Origin: Actinomycetota bacterium
Lineage (GTDB): Bacteria; Actinomycetota; Actinomycetes; Streptosporangiales; Streptosporangiaceae
NCBI GenBank assembly: GCA_003168295.1
Contig: PMST01000615.1
Coordinates: 8,231-20,536 of the forward strand
Direction: 5' to 3'
Length of the DNA stretch: 12,306 nucleotides
The first letter of the stretch is position 1; each line of letters starts with the position of its first letter. Of the stretch, positions 6,473-12,306 are shown in pieces. Below the pieces are notes generated by a model. The model worked only from the letters and a program-made list of their open reading frames with translations. It was not told the DNA's origin and did not search any database. Position numbers and translations under genes: made by a program.

Positions 6473-7660
6473 TTACGAGGCAGACCCGCGGCGGAGCAGC
6501 GCGGCTGCTGGCTCGCCGGCCAGCGGGCCGGTGCGTTCCGGCAACTGCACGATGATCGCGTCCTGCTGGAGGGCGGCCCAGATCAGGCCGTCCTCCAGCG
6601 GCACCTCGGTGCCTGTGTCGGACTCGCCCACGAGGAACTCGGTCGGACGGCTCCCAATCCGGTAGCTCAAGCCGGGGTTGGCGCCCCGGGCCACGTCTGC
6701 CGCCACCAGCAGTGCCGCGACCTGCTGCTCGGCCAGCTGATCCGCGACGGCCTCGATGCCACGAACCGCGGCAGGGACCGACCCCTCAGAGCGCCCCTCA
6801 GCGCGCGAGGCCACCAGATCCTCGACCGCGCTTATGGCCGCGGCGGTGATCTCGTCGAGGGCGGCGTCGATCGCGGCGCTGAGATGATCGTCGAGGCCAT
6901 CGGCCTCGCGGCCTCCTGCGATGGTGGTGACCGGCCCGATCGAGTACGGCAGGTGACCGGCGACAGCGTCGAGAATATGCTGATCACCTGCGCCGAGGAC
7001 AATGTGCGCACCCACGCGATCCGCGGCCTGTGACACCCGCCCGGCGATGAACTCGGCGTTCGGCTGTCCACCGCTTTCCGGCTCGCTGTCGGTCACGTGC
7101 CGCTCGCCGTGGTGCTGCCCGGGCGGCCTGTCCGGATGAGGATCGGTCTGCGCGCCGGGGCGCCGGCCGACGGGAAACCGCTCGGCAGGCAGCTGGTCAC
7201 CACTGGCGTGCGCGATAATGTCGGTGCCCTCACGGTCTGCCAGCACGACCACGTAGGCAGGCCGACGCGCCGCGGCCGCTGCCACCTCCTGCAGGTGCGG
7301 CAGCGGGCCTACCCGCACCGAACTCGCGCCGGCCCCGGACGGGAGCCACCGGGCGAGCAAAACCTCTCCGTGCGCCGCGACCACGACTCGGGTGCCGCCT
7401 GCCACGGGTTGACCGGCGCCGACGGCCAGCGCCTGGGCGGTGCCCTGATCGGCACCCAGCTGGCCGGCCTCGCGGGCGGCATCGGCCCAGGCCACATCCC
7501 ACGCATGGGAGCGGTCAGCCGACGTATCTGGCACCGCGACCGTGGCGGTCACAACCAAGCCGGATGCGGCTGAACCTGGCTGCAGGGCGCGGAGCGTGGA
7601 ATCCAGCTGCAGCCGGCCGAGCCTCAGAAGCGAACGCGTGATCGTCGTCTTTTCTGGCAT
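6473..7660 (-). CDS. baeRF2 / Rv2629-like protein (Vms1-eRF1 superfamily)
   Basis: The 395-aa protein matches the layout of actinobacterial Rv2629-type proteins (about 370-390 aa), now classed as bacterial eRF1-like family 2. Typical pieces are the central PHLQEVAAAAARRPAYVVVL (121-140) followed by ADREGTDI, and the C-terminal DGLIWAALQQDAIIVQLP (357-374) followed by GPLAGEPAAALLRR. The superfamily includes eRF1 and Vms1, which act on ribosome-bound peptidyl-tRNA; the cellular role of family 2 is not settled, and M. tuberculosis Rv2629 belongs to the hypoxia/dormancy set. A linker at ~165-200 is rich in Pro, His, Gly and Asp. The ATG at 7660 has AGGA only 2-3 nt upstream, so the start is less sure than the family. 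It is divergent from the cyd relic, sharing a 272-bp region. Confidence 0.82.
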   Translation of the reverse strand: MPEKTTITRSLLRLGRLQLDSTLRALQPGSAASGLVVTATVAVPDTSADRSHAWDVAWADAAREAGQLGADQGTAQALAVGAGQPVAGGTRVVVAAHGEVLLARWLPSGAGASSVRVGPLPHLQEVAAAAARRPAYVVVLADREGTDIIAHASGDQLPAERFPVGRRPGAQTDPHPDRPPGQHHGERHVTDSEPESGGQPNAEFIAGRVSQAADRVGAHIVLGAGDQHILDAVAGHLPYSIGPVTTIAGGREADGLDDHLSAAIDAALDEITAAAISAVEDLVASRAEGRSEGSVPAAVRGIEAVADQLAEQQVAALLVAADVARGANPGLSYRIGSRPTEFLVGESDTGTEVPLEDGLIWAALQQDAIIVQLPERTGPLAGEPAAALLRRGSAS

Positions 7661-7725
7661 GGTCCTATCTCAGCCGGCCGGCCGTGGACGCGGCAACACT
7701 AAAGAGATCACGAGATCGCGGCTGC

Positions 7726-7742
7726 CGTCAGTGGCGCTGACG
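7726..7742. repeat. 17-bp palindrome in the divergent intergenic region
   Basis: CGTCAGTGGCGCTGACG pairs at 7 of 8 positions around its central base. It lies 66 bp upstream of the baeRF2-like start, in the region shared with the former cyd operon, where a regulator might bind. Seen directly; role unknown. Confidence 0.35.
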
Positions 7743-7754
7743 ATGGCGCGCTTC

Positions 7755-7771
7755 GGAATCCTCGCGATTCC
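7755..7771. repeat. Inverted repeat GGAATC-N5-GATTCC
   Basis: Perfect 6-bp arms with a 5-nt centre, the same 17-bp geometry as the palindrome at 7726-7742 and 29 bp from it centre to centre. The two differ in sequence, so they need not bind the same protein. Operator-like; no function shown. Confidence 0.35.
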
Positions 7772-7826
7772 ATCGCCAATCTCCATTACTTCCGTTCCTG
7801 GCCAAAGGCGCTGCACTAGCTACGAT

Positions 7827-7842
7827 CCACGCCTCAGCGTGG
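7827..7842. repeat. Hairpin CCACGC-CTCA-GCGTGG
   Basis: Perfect 6-bp arms with a 4-nt loop, just after TACGAT (7821-7826), a possible -10 of the former cyd operon. In an mRNA starting there it would be a 5' leader hairpin about 90 nt before the cydA relic start. No T-run follows, so it is not a typical terminator. Confidence 0.3.
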
Positions 7843-7932
7843 CGCTGGCTGGGCACGTGGGTCGGAAGCGGCACTGTCCCCATGAGGGTGAAACGATGTC
7901 GATCACGCTGTCAGCGAGGCGAGGTGAGTCCG

Positions 7933-8409
7933 ATGCACGCAAGCGGAATGGTGCTGCTCGCAGCTGCTCAAGGGGGCGCGCAGGACGTCCCTGCGCGGGC
8001 GCAAATGGCGACCACGCTGGGCTTTCATATCATCTTGGCCTGTTTCGGCATCGCCCTTCCGTCGATCGTGCTGCTGGCCGAGTTCATCGGGCTCCGGCGG
8101 GGAAACCAGACCGCGATGCGGCTGGCCCGGCGCTGGTCGCAGGTCATGGGCGTGCTGGTCGCGGTCGGCGCGGTCACAGGCACGGTGCTGTCGTTTGAGA
8201 TGGGCCTGCTGTGGCCGGGGCTGATGCGCCAGTACGGGTCGGTGCTGGGAGTGCCGTTCGGCGTGGAGGGCTTGTTCTTCTTCCTGGAGGCGATCTTCGC
8301 CGGGATCTACCTGTGGGGCTGGCGGCGACTGCCCGGCTGGGCGCACTGGTGGAGCGGGGTGCCCATCGCGGTCAGCGGGATCTTCGGGGCCATATCGGTC
8401 ATCGCCGGC
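7933..8409 (+). pseudogene. cydA: cydA remnant: N-terminal third of cytochrome bd oxidase subunit I
   Basis: From the ATG at 7933 (AGGTGAG just upstream) about 159 residues match the start of CydA: ARAQMATTLGFHIILACFGI with H32 in the place of the haem b595 ligand His19, TGTVLSFEMGLLWPGLM, then FGVEGLFFFLEAIFAGIY and WGWRRL, ending at IAVSGIFGAISVIAG. Intact CydA is about 450-500 aa and carries two further haem ligands that are missing here. After ~8409 the frame continues only as arginine-rich nonsense, while the +2 frame shows CydB. So a deletion removed the rest of cydA and most of cydB and joined the ends out of frame. Cytochrome bd would have been a membrane quinol oxidase for low oxygen; this copy cannot work. 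Four membrane segments remain codable, but a functional short product is unlikely. Confidence 0.85.
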
Positions 8410-8425
8410 CGTACGAAGCATACGG
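8409..8425. repeat. Short inverted repeat at the cydA/cydB deletion joint
   Basis: CCGTACGAAGCATACGG has perfect 5-bp arms around 7 nt and lies at the point where CydA similarity stops and CydB similarity begins. GGCCGT also occurs on both sides (8407-8412 and 8425-8430). It may be a footprint of the event that made the deletion or of the excision of an inserted element; chance cannot be excluded. Confidence 0.35.
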
Positions 8426-8812
8426 GCCGTCGCCGCGCTTGGCGTCGCCGCGGTCATCTGGGGCTGGGGCGTGGCCCAGTACCCGGTGGTGCTGCCTCGT
8501 ACCGAGGTGACGCTGACCAATGCCGGCGCTACGGAGGCGACGTTCGTGGCCCTGGTCGTCGTGGCCATCGCAGCTGTCATCCTGGTCGTCCCCTCCTTCG
8601 CCCTGCTGTACGCGCTGCAAGGGCGCCAGATGCTCGGCGGAGGTGAGCATGGAACACCGCCGGCCGCCACCTCCGGCGGCTACCCGGGAGCGCCGTCGGC
8701 AGTGCATTCCGGGCCGTCATCCCCGAACCGCCGTCCTGGTTCCGCCACCCGGGCCGTCGCACTCGGCTTGGTCGTGATCGCGGCGATCGGCCGAAGGCGG
8801 AGCTCCCGCTGA
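8411..8812 (+). pseudogene. cydB: cydB remnant: C-terminal end of cytochrome bd oxidase subunit II
   Basis: In the frame with codons starting at 8411 the translation from ~8420 reads IRAVAALGVAAVIWGWGVAQ, YPVVLP, then LTNAGATEATFVALVVVAI and PSFALLYALQGRQMLGGG. These are the last two membrane segments of CydB (GWalAqyP...lP, PSf.LL). Only about 80 of roughly 330 codons remain. The frame runs past the usual end after LGGGEH through a Pro/Gly/Ser-rich stretch to TGA at 8810-8812, with one more hydrophobic piece (TRAVALGLVVIAAIG), perhaps a remnant of a small downstream membrane gene. At 8649 an ATG with GGAGGTGAG in front could mark that gene's former start (42 codons, +3 frame), now shifted out of frame with the hydrophobic part. 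No start of its own in this frame is convincing. Confidence 0.8.
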
Positions 8813-8859
8813 CCTGCTCGCCGGCCCGCCGGACTGAGCCAGGCAGGCGCCCAGTTCCT

Positions 8860-9225
8860 CTAGCCGAGCTTGAGCGGCACGTCCGCGTAAGGGTCCAGCG
8901 CGTAGGCGAGGGAGACACGGTGGTAGCCGTCCGCGATATCCCCGTCCGCGATGAGCACCGGGGACAGCTTCTCCCCGGCCAGCACCTTCTGCAGGTCTCT
9001 CAGCACGCCCGGGTCCGACAGCGACAGCGGGTCGCGCTTGGTAGCCCGCAAGATATCGTTGGCGCGGCGTTGGATGACCGGGACCTTCTTCAGCTTCGCC
9101 GACATCTCCTCGGCCCGGCTCTCCCCGTAGCGGATACTGAGGTAGCTGGAGGCTGCGGCGTAGTCGTGGTCGGCCACGTCCTTGCTCCACCGCAAATACT
9201 GGGCGGGTTCTCCGATAGCGGCCAT
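8860..9225 (-). CDS. ParB-like (ParB/sulfiredoxin-fold) small protein
   Basis: This 121-aa protein starts at 9225 with GAGGAGGGG about 9 nt upstream. Residues 84-92 (GEKLSPVLI) and 97-105 (IADGYHRVS) form the ParB box-like pattern, where a G/E-k-l-.-P-V strand is followed by -DGyHR-. A helical N-terminal part contains YLSIRYGESRAEEMSAKL and VIQRRANDILRA. ParB itself is about 300 aa with a DNA-binding domain; here only the nucleotide-binding-like domain is present, with no helix-turn-helix, so chromosome segregation is not suggested. Stand-alone proteins of this shape occur in actinobacteria without known function. It lies alone between the cyd relic (convergent) and a 175-bp upstream gap with a strong hairpin. 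TAAGGT (9254-9259, minus strand) is a possible -10. Confidence 0.72.
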   Translation of the reverse strand: MAAIGEPAQYLRWSKDVADHDYAAASSYLSIRYGESRAEEMSAKLKKVPVIQRRANDILRATKRDPLSLSDPGVLRDLQKVLAGEKLSPVLIADGDIADGYHRVSLAYALDPYADVPLKLG

Positions 9226-9313
9226 TCGTCGTCCCCTCCTCGCGTTCTGCTACACCTTACGGCCTGTCCCGTGCCGGACCTAGCTCGGCACCACTGGCCT
9301 GGCACCGCGCTAG

Positions 9314-9352
9314 GGCTCGGCCGCGGAGAACCACGTCTCCGCAGGCCAAGCC
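9314..9352. terminator. Strong stem-loop, candidate factor-independent terminator
   Basis: GCGGAGA (9323-9329) pairs with TCTCCGC (9336-9342) around ACCACG; the stem continues with GGCC/GGCC across one bulged A, and with GGCT/AGCC beyond one mismatch, giving 15 pairs in 39 nt. It lies 49 bp after the stop of the 58-aa membrane protein gene, where the minus-strand operon would end, and before the ParB-like gene. No T-run follows on either strand, as is common in high-GC actinobacteria. A structured leader of the ParB-like gene is the alternative. Confidence 0.5.
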
Positions 9353-9400
9353 GTTGGATGGGATAAGTGCCGTATGCGCGATAGTGGGGGCTGGTGCCGA

Positions 9401-9577
9401 TCAGGTGAAGCCGACGTCAAGGATGAAGTGCCCGAGCCTCAGGTCGAGTTGTCCGCCGCCGGCCCAGTGGACGATGAACGCGAGCAGGATGATGGCCAAA
9501 ATGACGACCACCAACCAGATGAAGAACATGATGATGCCCGGGACGGCGTACCCGCCTACCCTTCTCGTTCTTGCCAT
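9401..9577 (-). CDS. Small single-pass membrane protein, 58 aa
   Basis: Reading from the ATG at 9577, the product begins MARTRRVGGYAVPGIIMFFI, continues WLVVVILAIILLAFIVHWAG, and ends GGQLDLRLGHFILDVGFT before TGA at 9401-9403. The first 6 residues hold three arginines; residues ~13-38 are an unbroken hydrophobic helix; the tail is amphipathic. By the positive-inside rule the N-terminus is cytoplasmic. A clean helix of this kind in G+C-rich DNA argues for a real gene, although the upstream GGCGGG is a weak ribosome site. It follows the 84-aa gene by 67 bp on the same strand and may be the last gene of the OCD/lyase operon, or have its own promoter. Function unknown; it could anchor a partner at the membrane. 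Confidence 0.65.
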   Translation of the reverse strand: MARTRRVGGYAVPGIIMFFIWLVVVILAIILLAFIVHWAGGGQLDLRLGHFILDVGFT

Positions 9578-9644
9578 GGCCGTCAGCTACCCGCCGCCGT
9601 CCGATTTATTCCGCGGCCACGGCCAGGTGAAGGTCGTCCAGGCC

Positions 9645-9899
9645 TCAGAGGAACTGCCCCGGCGAGCTTTCCGTATCGCCGTTCCACACCACCGCCATGA
9701 CGTCGCTCGGATCGATCACGGCCCATCCGCTCTCGCGCTCAAGGCGGACCAGGCCGTCCGGACGGATCTCGACGCCGGTCAGTTTCTTATTGTCAGCCGT
9801 GGCGAATCCGATCGGGCCGGTCCTGCTGACCACCATGAAAATCGAGCCACGCTTACCGATGAGAGGGCTGAGCAGGTCGCGGATCGTCTCGCCCGTCAT
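9645..9899 (-). CDS. Small beta-rich hypothetical protein coupled to the lyase-like gene
   Basis: The 84-aa product starts at 9899; its ATG overlaps the lyase-like stop by 4 bp (ATGA) and is preceded by GGAGGTGG at the end of that gene, so start and coupling are well supported. An N-terminal helix (GETIRDLLSPLIG, 3-15) leads into alternating strands: SIFMVVSRTGPIGFAT, KKLTGVEIRP, GLVRLERESGWAVIDPSDVM, AVVWNG. This looks like a small beta-barrel (SH3/Lsm-like size), but I recognise no family. It has no cysteine and no signal peptide. The tight link suggests a partner or regulatory subunit of the lyase-like protein. Function not known. Confidence 0.72.
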   Translation of the reverse strand: MTGETIRDLLSPLIGKRGSIFMVVSRTGPIGFATADNKKLTGVEIRPDGLVRLERESGWAVIDPSDVMAVVWNGDTESSPGQFL

Positions 9900-11404
9900 G
9901 GATTACCACCTCCGGGTATCGCTAGGGAAAGCATGTCACGCCGGGGCCAGGGCGCCTCGATGAGGTGCTGCAGGTCCTCGCCGAACGGCCGGTCGTCATC
10001 GATCGGGGCGACGATGCCCGCCAGCCAGTCCAGCAGCGTCCGGACCGGGTCGGTCGGCGGGCGTCCGGAAATCCCGGACAGCGCCGCCGCCTGGTAGCCG
10101 GCCAGTAGCTCGCAGGCCGTGACCGCGCGGGCGTGGCGCAGCGCGGCGGCCAGCTTGTCGACGGCTTCCCAGGCGAACGACTGCACGTCCTCCTGGCCGC
10201 CGGAGGTCTCGATCAGGCCGACCGGGGTCGCGGTGGCCAGGCGCCGCATGGCGTGGACCTCCCCGGCGGCCCGCTTGTGGACCGGGGTCAGGCCGGCCTG
10301 CGGGCCGGGCTCCCGGGCCAGCTGCGCGGGCAGTCCGGTGACCGCGGGATCCAGCATCCGGTGGACCCGGGCCGCCGCCACCTCGGCCGCATGGCAGAAC
10401 GCCGCGGTGAGCTGGTCGCAGTGCGCGGCCAGGTCGATGCCGTGGAACCCGGCGGTCCCGGTGAACTGCCCGTCCAGGAACGCGGGGGAGTCGGTGACCC
10501 CGGTCAGGGCGCGCCGCACCGCCGCCTCCAGCAGGTCGGCCGCCCGAACGACCTGGGTGAGCACCGGGCCGGCCACCCGGAACGACACCGGCGCCTGCAA
10601 CGACCGTGGCGACGGGTCGTCGCCGATAGCCGCGCGGAGCCGGCCGAGGACCGTAGCGAGGAGGTCGTCACCGCGGGCGCAGGCCGCGCGGTAGGGATCG
10701 CGCGACGCGCGGACCGCGATGATGGACAGCGCCGCAGCCCCTTCCATGAGGGAGGTGAGCGCGGCCGCCTCGCCGAGCCGGAGCGCGGACAGGCCGGTCG
10801 CTCCGGGCACGCCCTGGATCAGCGCGATGCCCTCCTTCGGGCCCAGCGTGAACTCGCCGAGCCCGGCCTCGCGCAGCGCCTGACTTGCGGGGACCGGGGT
10901 TCCGTCTGGGCCGAGGACCTGACCGATGCCGGCCAGGGGTCCGAACGCGTGGGCCAGTTGCATGATCTCGCCCGCCGACCCGGCGCCGGTGCGGGGCACG
11001 GCTGGCACGAGGCCGCGATTCAGGAACTCGGCCAGTCGCTGGCACAGCTCGCCCGACACTGCGGCGTCGCCGGACAAGAACGTCAGCAGCCGGACCGCGA
11101 GGACCGCCCGGGCCTCGGGCGCCGTCAGCCACGGCGGACCGCCCGTCGCCCGGGCCAGCAGCAGGTTGCGTTGGTGCGAACGCTGCTGCTGGTCGGTCAG
11201 GCGCACCGAGGACAGCGCGCCCATTCCGGTGTTCACGCCGTACACCAGCCGCCCGTCGGCCAGCGCCCGGGTGGCCTGGGCGCGCTGGCGCCGCACCGTG
11301 GCCAGCAGCTCCGGCCCGATCCGGACGCCCTGCCCGTCGGCCACCGCCCGGATCAGCCCGAGGTCCGGCTGACCTGCCTCGGTGATCTCACCGGCGAGTG
11401 TCAC
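9896..11404 (-). CDS. HAL/PAL-family (aromatic amino acid lyase-like) protein lacking the ASG triad
   Basis: The 502-aa length and core motifs are those of histidine/phenylalanine ammonia-lyases: VYGVNTGMG (54-62, catalytic Tyr55), LLTFLSG, PKEGIALIQG (189-198), DSPAF, GFHG (319-322), GLPAQL and TSGGQEDVQS near 400-409 with E405. But the MIO cofactor site, normally GxxGASGDLAPLAH, reads GAGSAGEIMQLAH (140-152): aligned from the LAH end, Ser-Ala-Gly stands where Ala-Ser-Gly should be. HutH Asn195 is Gln197 and the LxxNLxxSHAxG motif reads RNLLLARATG, so His83 is Arg85. True histidine, phenylalanine or tyrosine ammonia-lyase activity is therefore doubtful; a G142-S143-A144 triad shifted by one cannot be excluded. 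The GTG start overlaps the upstream OCD-like stop (GTGA), and the stop overlaps the 84-aa gene. Not a hut operon: no hutU, I or G nearby. Confidence 0.85.
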   Translation of the reverse strand: MTLAGEITEAGQPDLGLIRAVADGQGVRIGPELLATVRRQRAQATRALADGRLVYGVNTGMGALSSVRLTDQQQRSHQRNLLLARATGGPPWLTAPEARAVLAVRLLTFLSGDAAVSGELCQRLAEFLNRGLVPAVPRTGAGSAGEIMQLAHAFGPLAGIGQVLGPDGTPVPASQALREAGLGEFTLGPKEGIALIQGVPGATGLSALRLGEAAALTSLMEGAAALSIIAVRASRDPYRAACARGDDLLATVLGRLRAAIGDDPSPRSLQAPVSFRVAGPVLTQVVRAADLLEAAVRRALTGVTDSPAFLDGQFTGTAGFHGIDLAAHCDQLTAAFCHAAEVAAARVHRMLDPAVTGLPAQLAREPGPQAGLTPVHKRAAGEVHAMRRLATATPVGLIETSGGQEDVQSFAWEAVDKLAAALRHARAVTACELLAGYQAAALSGISGRPPTDPVRTLLDWLAGIVAPIDDDRPFGEDLQHLIEAPWPRRDMLSLAIPGGGNP

Positions 11405-12306
11405 GCGCGGTAGCGGAGCATCGTGCCGGCGTCCAGCTGCTCGGCCCGGCGCAAGATAGCCAGGCCCACCGCGATGTCGAGGATGGCCAGGCCGCGGTGC
11501 CAGAACAAGATCCGCTCGTCGTCGCGTTCCCGGCCGGGCCGCGCGCCGGTCACGATCTGGCCCAGCTCGGCGTGCAGCGACGCGGCTGACAGCCGGCCGG
11601 TGTCCACGTGACGGCGCAGCGCGCCGAACCGTCCCGACTGCGCCTCCCGCCAGTCGTCTACCACCACCTTGTCCATCACGTCGAGCAGATCGAGCTCTAC
11701 GGCGCTGATCGTGCCGTAGGGGACGACGAAGGCGCCGGGCTTGACCCAGGCGGTGCGCAGCAGCGGCTCGGGATTGGTCAGCCTGGACGCCTCGACCAGG
11801 ATGTCGGCGCCCTCGAAGACCTCCTCGGCGGAGGCGGTCACCCGGACGGGGGTGTCGGTGACCGCGGCCAGCTGGTGCGCGAAGGCCTCCCGGGACTCAG
11901 CCCGCCGGCTGGTGATCCGGATCTCGTCGAAGTCGAACAGCTCGTCCAGCAGCACCACGTTCCAGAACGCGGTACCGCGGGCGCCGACGTGGCCGAGTAT
12001 CCGGGCGTCTGGCCGGGCCAGGTAGCGCGCCCCCACCGCGGTCATGGCGCCGGTCCGGCACGCGGTGATCAAGGTGGCATCCATGATCGACAGCGGCACG
12101 CCCGTCCGCGGGTCGTACAGCGTCAGCAGCCCGAGCTCGCTGGGCAGTCCGGCGGCGTAGTTGGCCACGAAGTCGCCCACCACCTTGATGCCGCTCACCC
12201 CGGGCACCGACAGGTGACCGCGGAGCACGTTGAAGTGACCGGCGCCGTCGTTGTCCGGGACCAGGTGCACCCTTGGCTCCACCACCACGCGCCCGTCACC
12301 GTGCGC
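11401..12306 (-). CDS. Ornithine cyclodeaminase/mu-crystallin family protein, 5' end beyond window
   Basis: The minus-strand frame is open to the window edge, giving 301 residues of a family about 320-350 long; perhaps 25-40 N-terminal residues are missing, and the GTG at 12288 need not be the start. Family marks are GIKVVGDF (39-46 from the edge) with the substrate Lys41, GLPSELG, PLSIMDATLITACRTGA with Arg84 (43 residues after Lys41, as Lys69/Arg112 in P. putida OCD), a Rossmann loop ILGHVGARGTA (103-113) and VVVDDW. The nucleotide loop GHVGARG differs from the usual GxGxQA. The position of catalytic Asp228 falls on Ile200 in VPYGTISAVEL, with no Asp nearby. So NAD(P) binding is plausible, but ornithine cyclodeamination is doubtful; an imine reductase- or dehydrogenase-like reaction is possible. 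It is translationally coupled to the lyase-like gene. Confidence 0.85.
   Translation of the reverse strand, partial: AHGDGRVVVEPRVHLVPDNDGAGHFNVLRGHLSVPGVSGIKVVGDFVANYAAGLPSELGLLTLYDPRTGVPLSIMDATLITACRTGAMTAVGARYLARPDARILGHVGARGTAFWNVVLLDELFDFDEIRITSRRAESREAFAHQLAAVTDTPVRVTASAEEVFEGADILVEASRLTNPEPLLRTAWVKPGAFVVPYGTISAVELDLLDVMDKVVVDDWREAQSGRFGALRRHVDTGRLSAASLHAELGQIVTGARPGRERDDERILFWHRGLAILDIAVGLAILRRAEQLDAGTMLRYRA

Noticed and set aside
8649..8777. Small gene starting at ATG 8649 with GGAGGTGAG upstream
   Set aside because: The ribosome site is good, but the 42-codon product is Pro/Arg-rich and loses the hydrophobic segment to another frame; probably the broken remains of a gene that followed cydB.
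8860..9225. ParB chromosome-partition protein
   Set aside because: Only the ParB-box-like domain is present; there is no DNA-binding domain, no parA neighbour and no parS-like 16-bp site was seen nearby.
9896..11404. Functional histidine ammonia-lyase of a hut operon
   Set aside because: The MIO triad, the His83 and Asn195 equivalents are changed, and no other hut genes are adjacent.
10133..11413. A 426-codon open frame on the plus strand opposite the lyase-like gene
   Set aside because: Composition is Arg/Gly/Gln-rich and repetitive; the minus strand encodes a full-length HAL/PAL-family protein with matching overlaps to its neighbours.

Overview
The window is about 70% GC by eye, with NNG/NNC codon use, GTG starts, 4-bp ATGA/GTGA gene overlaps and TAnnnT -10 hexamers placed about 7 nt before a start codon (leaderless genes). 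This points to an actinomycete, probably a soil actinobacterium. No tRNA, rRNA, CRISPR array, transposase or phage gene was seen.

Left part (1-5909, + strand): a carboxylase operon enters from the left edge. It holds the 3' end of a hydantoinase-A/acetone carboxylase beta-type subunit, a complete alpha-type (HyuB) subunit with the HxxD...H metal-site pattern, and a 288-aa protein that looks like a UROD/MetE-type TIM barrel, where a small gamma subunit might be expected. Each pair overlaps by ATGA. A PucR-family regulator follows after 28-49 bp, with a strong palindrome at its start. A hotdog thioesterase with the Thr/Glu/His spacing of fluoroacetyl-CoA thioesterase FlK comes next, probably leaderless. 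A plausible job is carboxylation of a ketone or similar carbonyl compound, with the thioesterase handling an acyl-CoA; the substrate is not shown by the sequence.

Middle part (5910-9640): small stress or dormancy-type genes on the minus strand: a DUF6582-like protein, a baeRF2/Rv2629-like protein of the Vms1/eRF1 superfamily, and a ParB-like protein. Among them on the plus strand lies a broken cytochrome bd oxidase: the N-terminal third of cydA joined out of frame to the last ~80 codons of cydB, a deletion relic.

Right part (9401-12306, - strand): a tightly coupled operon enters from the right edge. It holds an ornithine cyclodeaminase/mu-crystallin family protein, a histidine/phenylalanine ammonia-lyase family protein and an 84-aa protein, joined by 4-bp overlaps, and then a 58-aa one-helix membrane protein after 67 bp. 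Both enzyme-like proteins keep the fold signatures but appear to lack central catalytic residues: the lyase has Ser-Ala-Gly instead of the MIO-forming Ala-Ser-Gly, and the cyclodeaminase homologue has Ile where the family has its catalytic Asp. This paired, coupled cassette is the best candidate in the window for an undescribed system.
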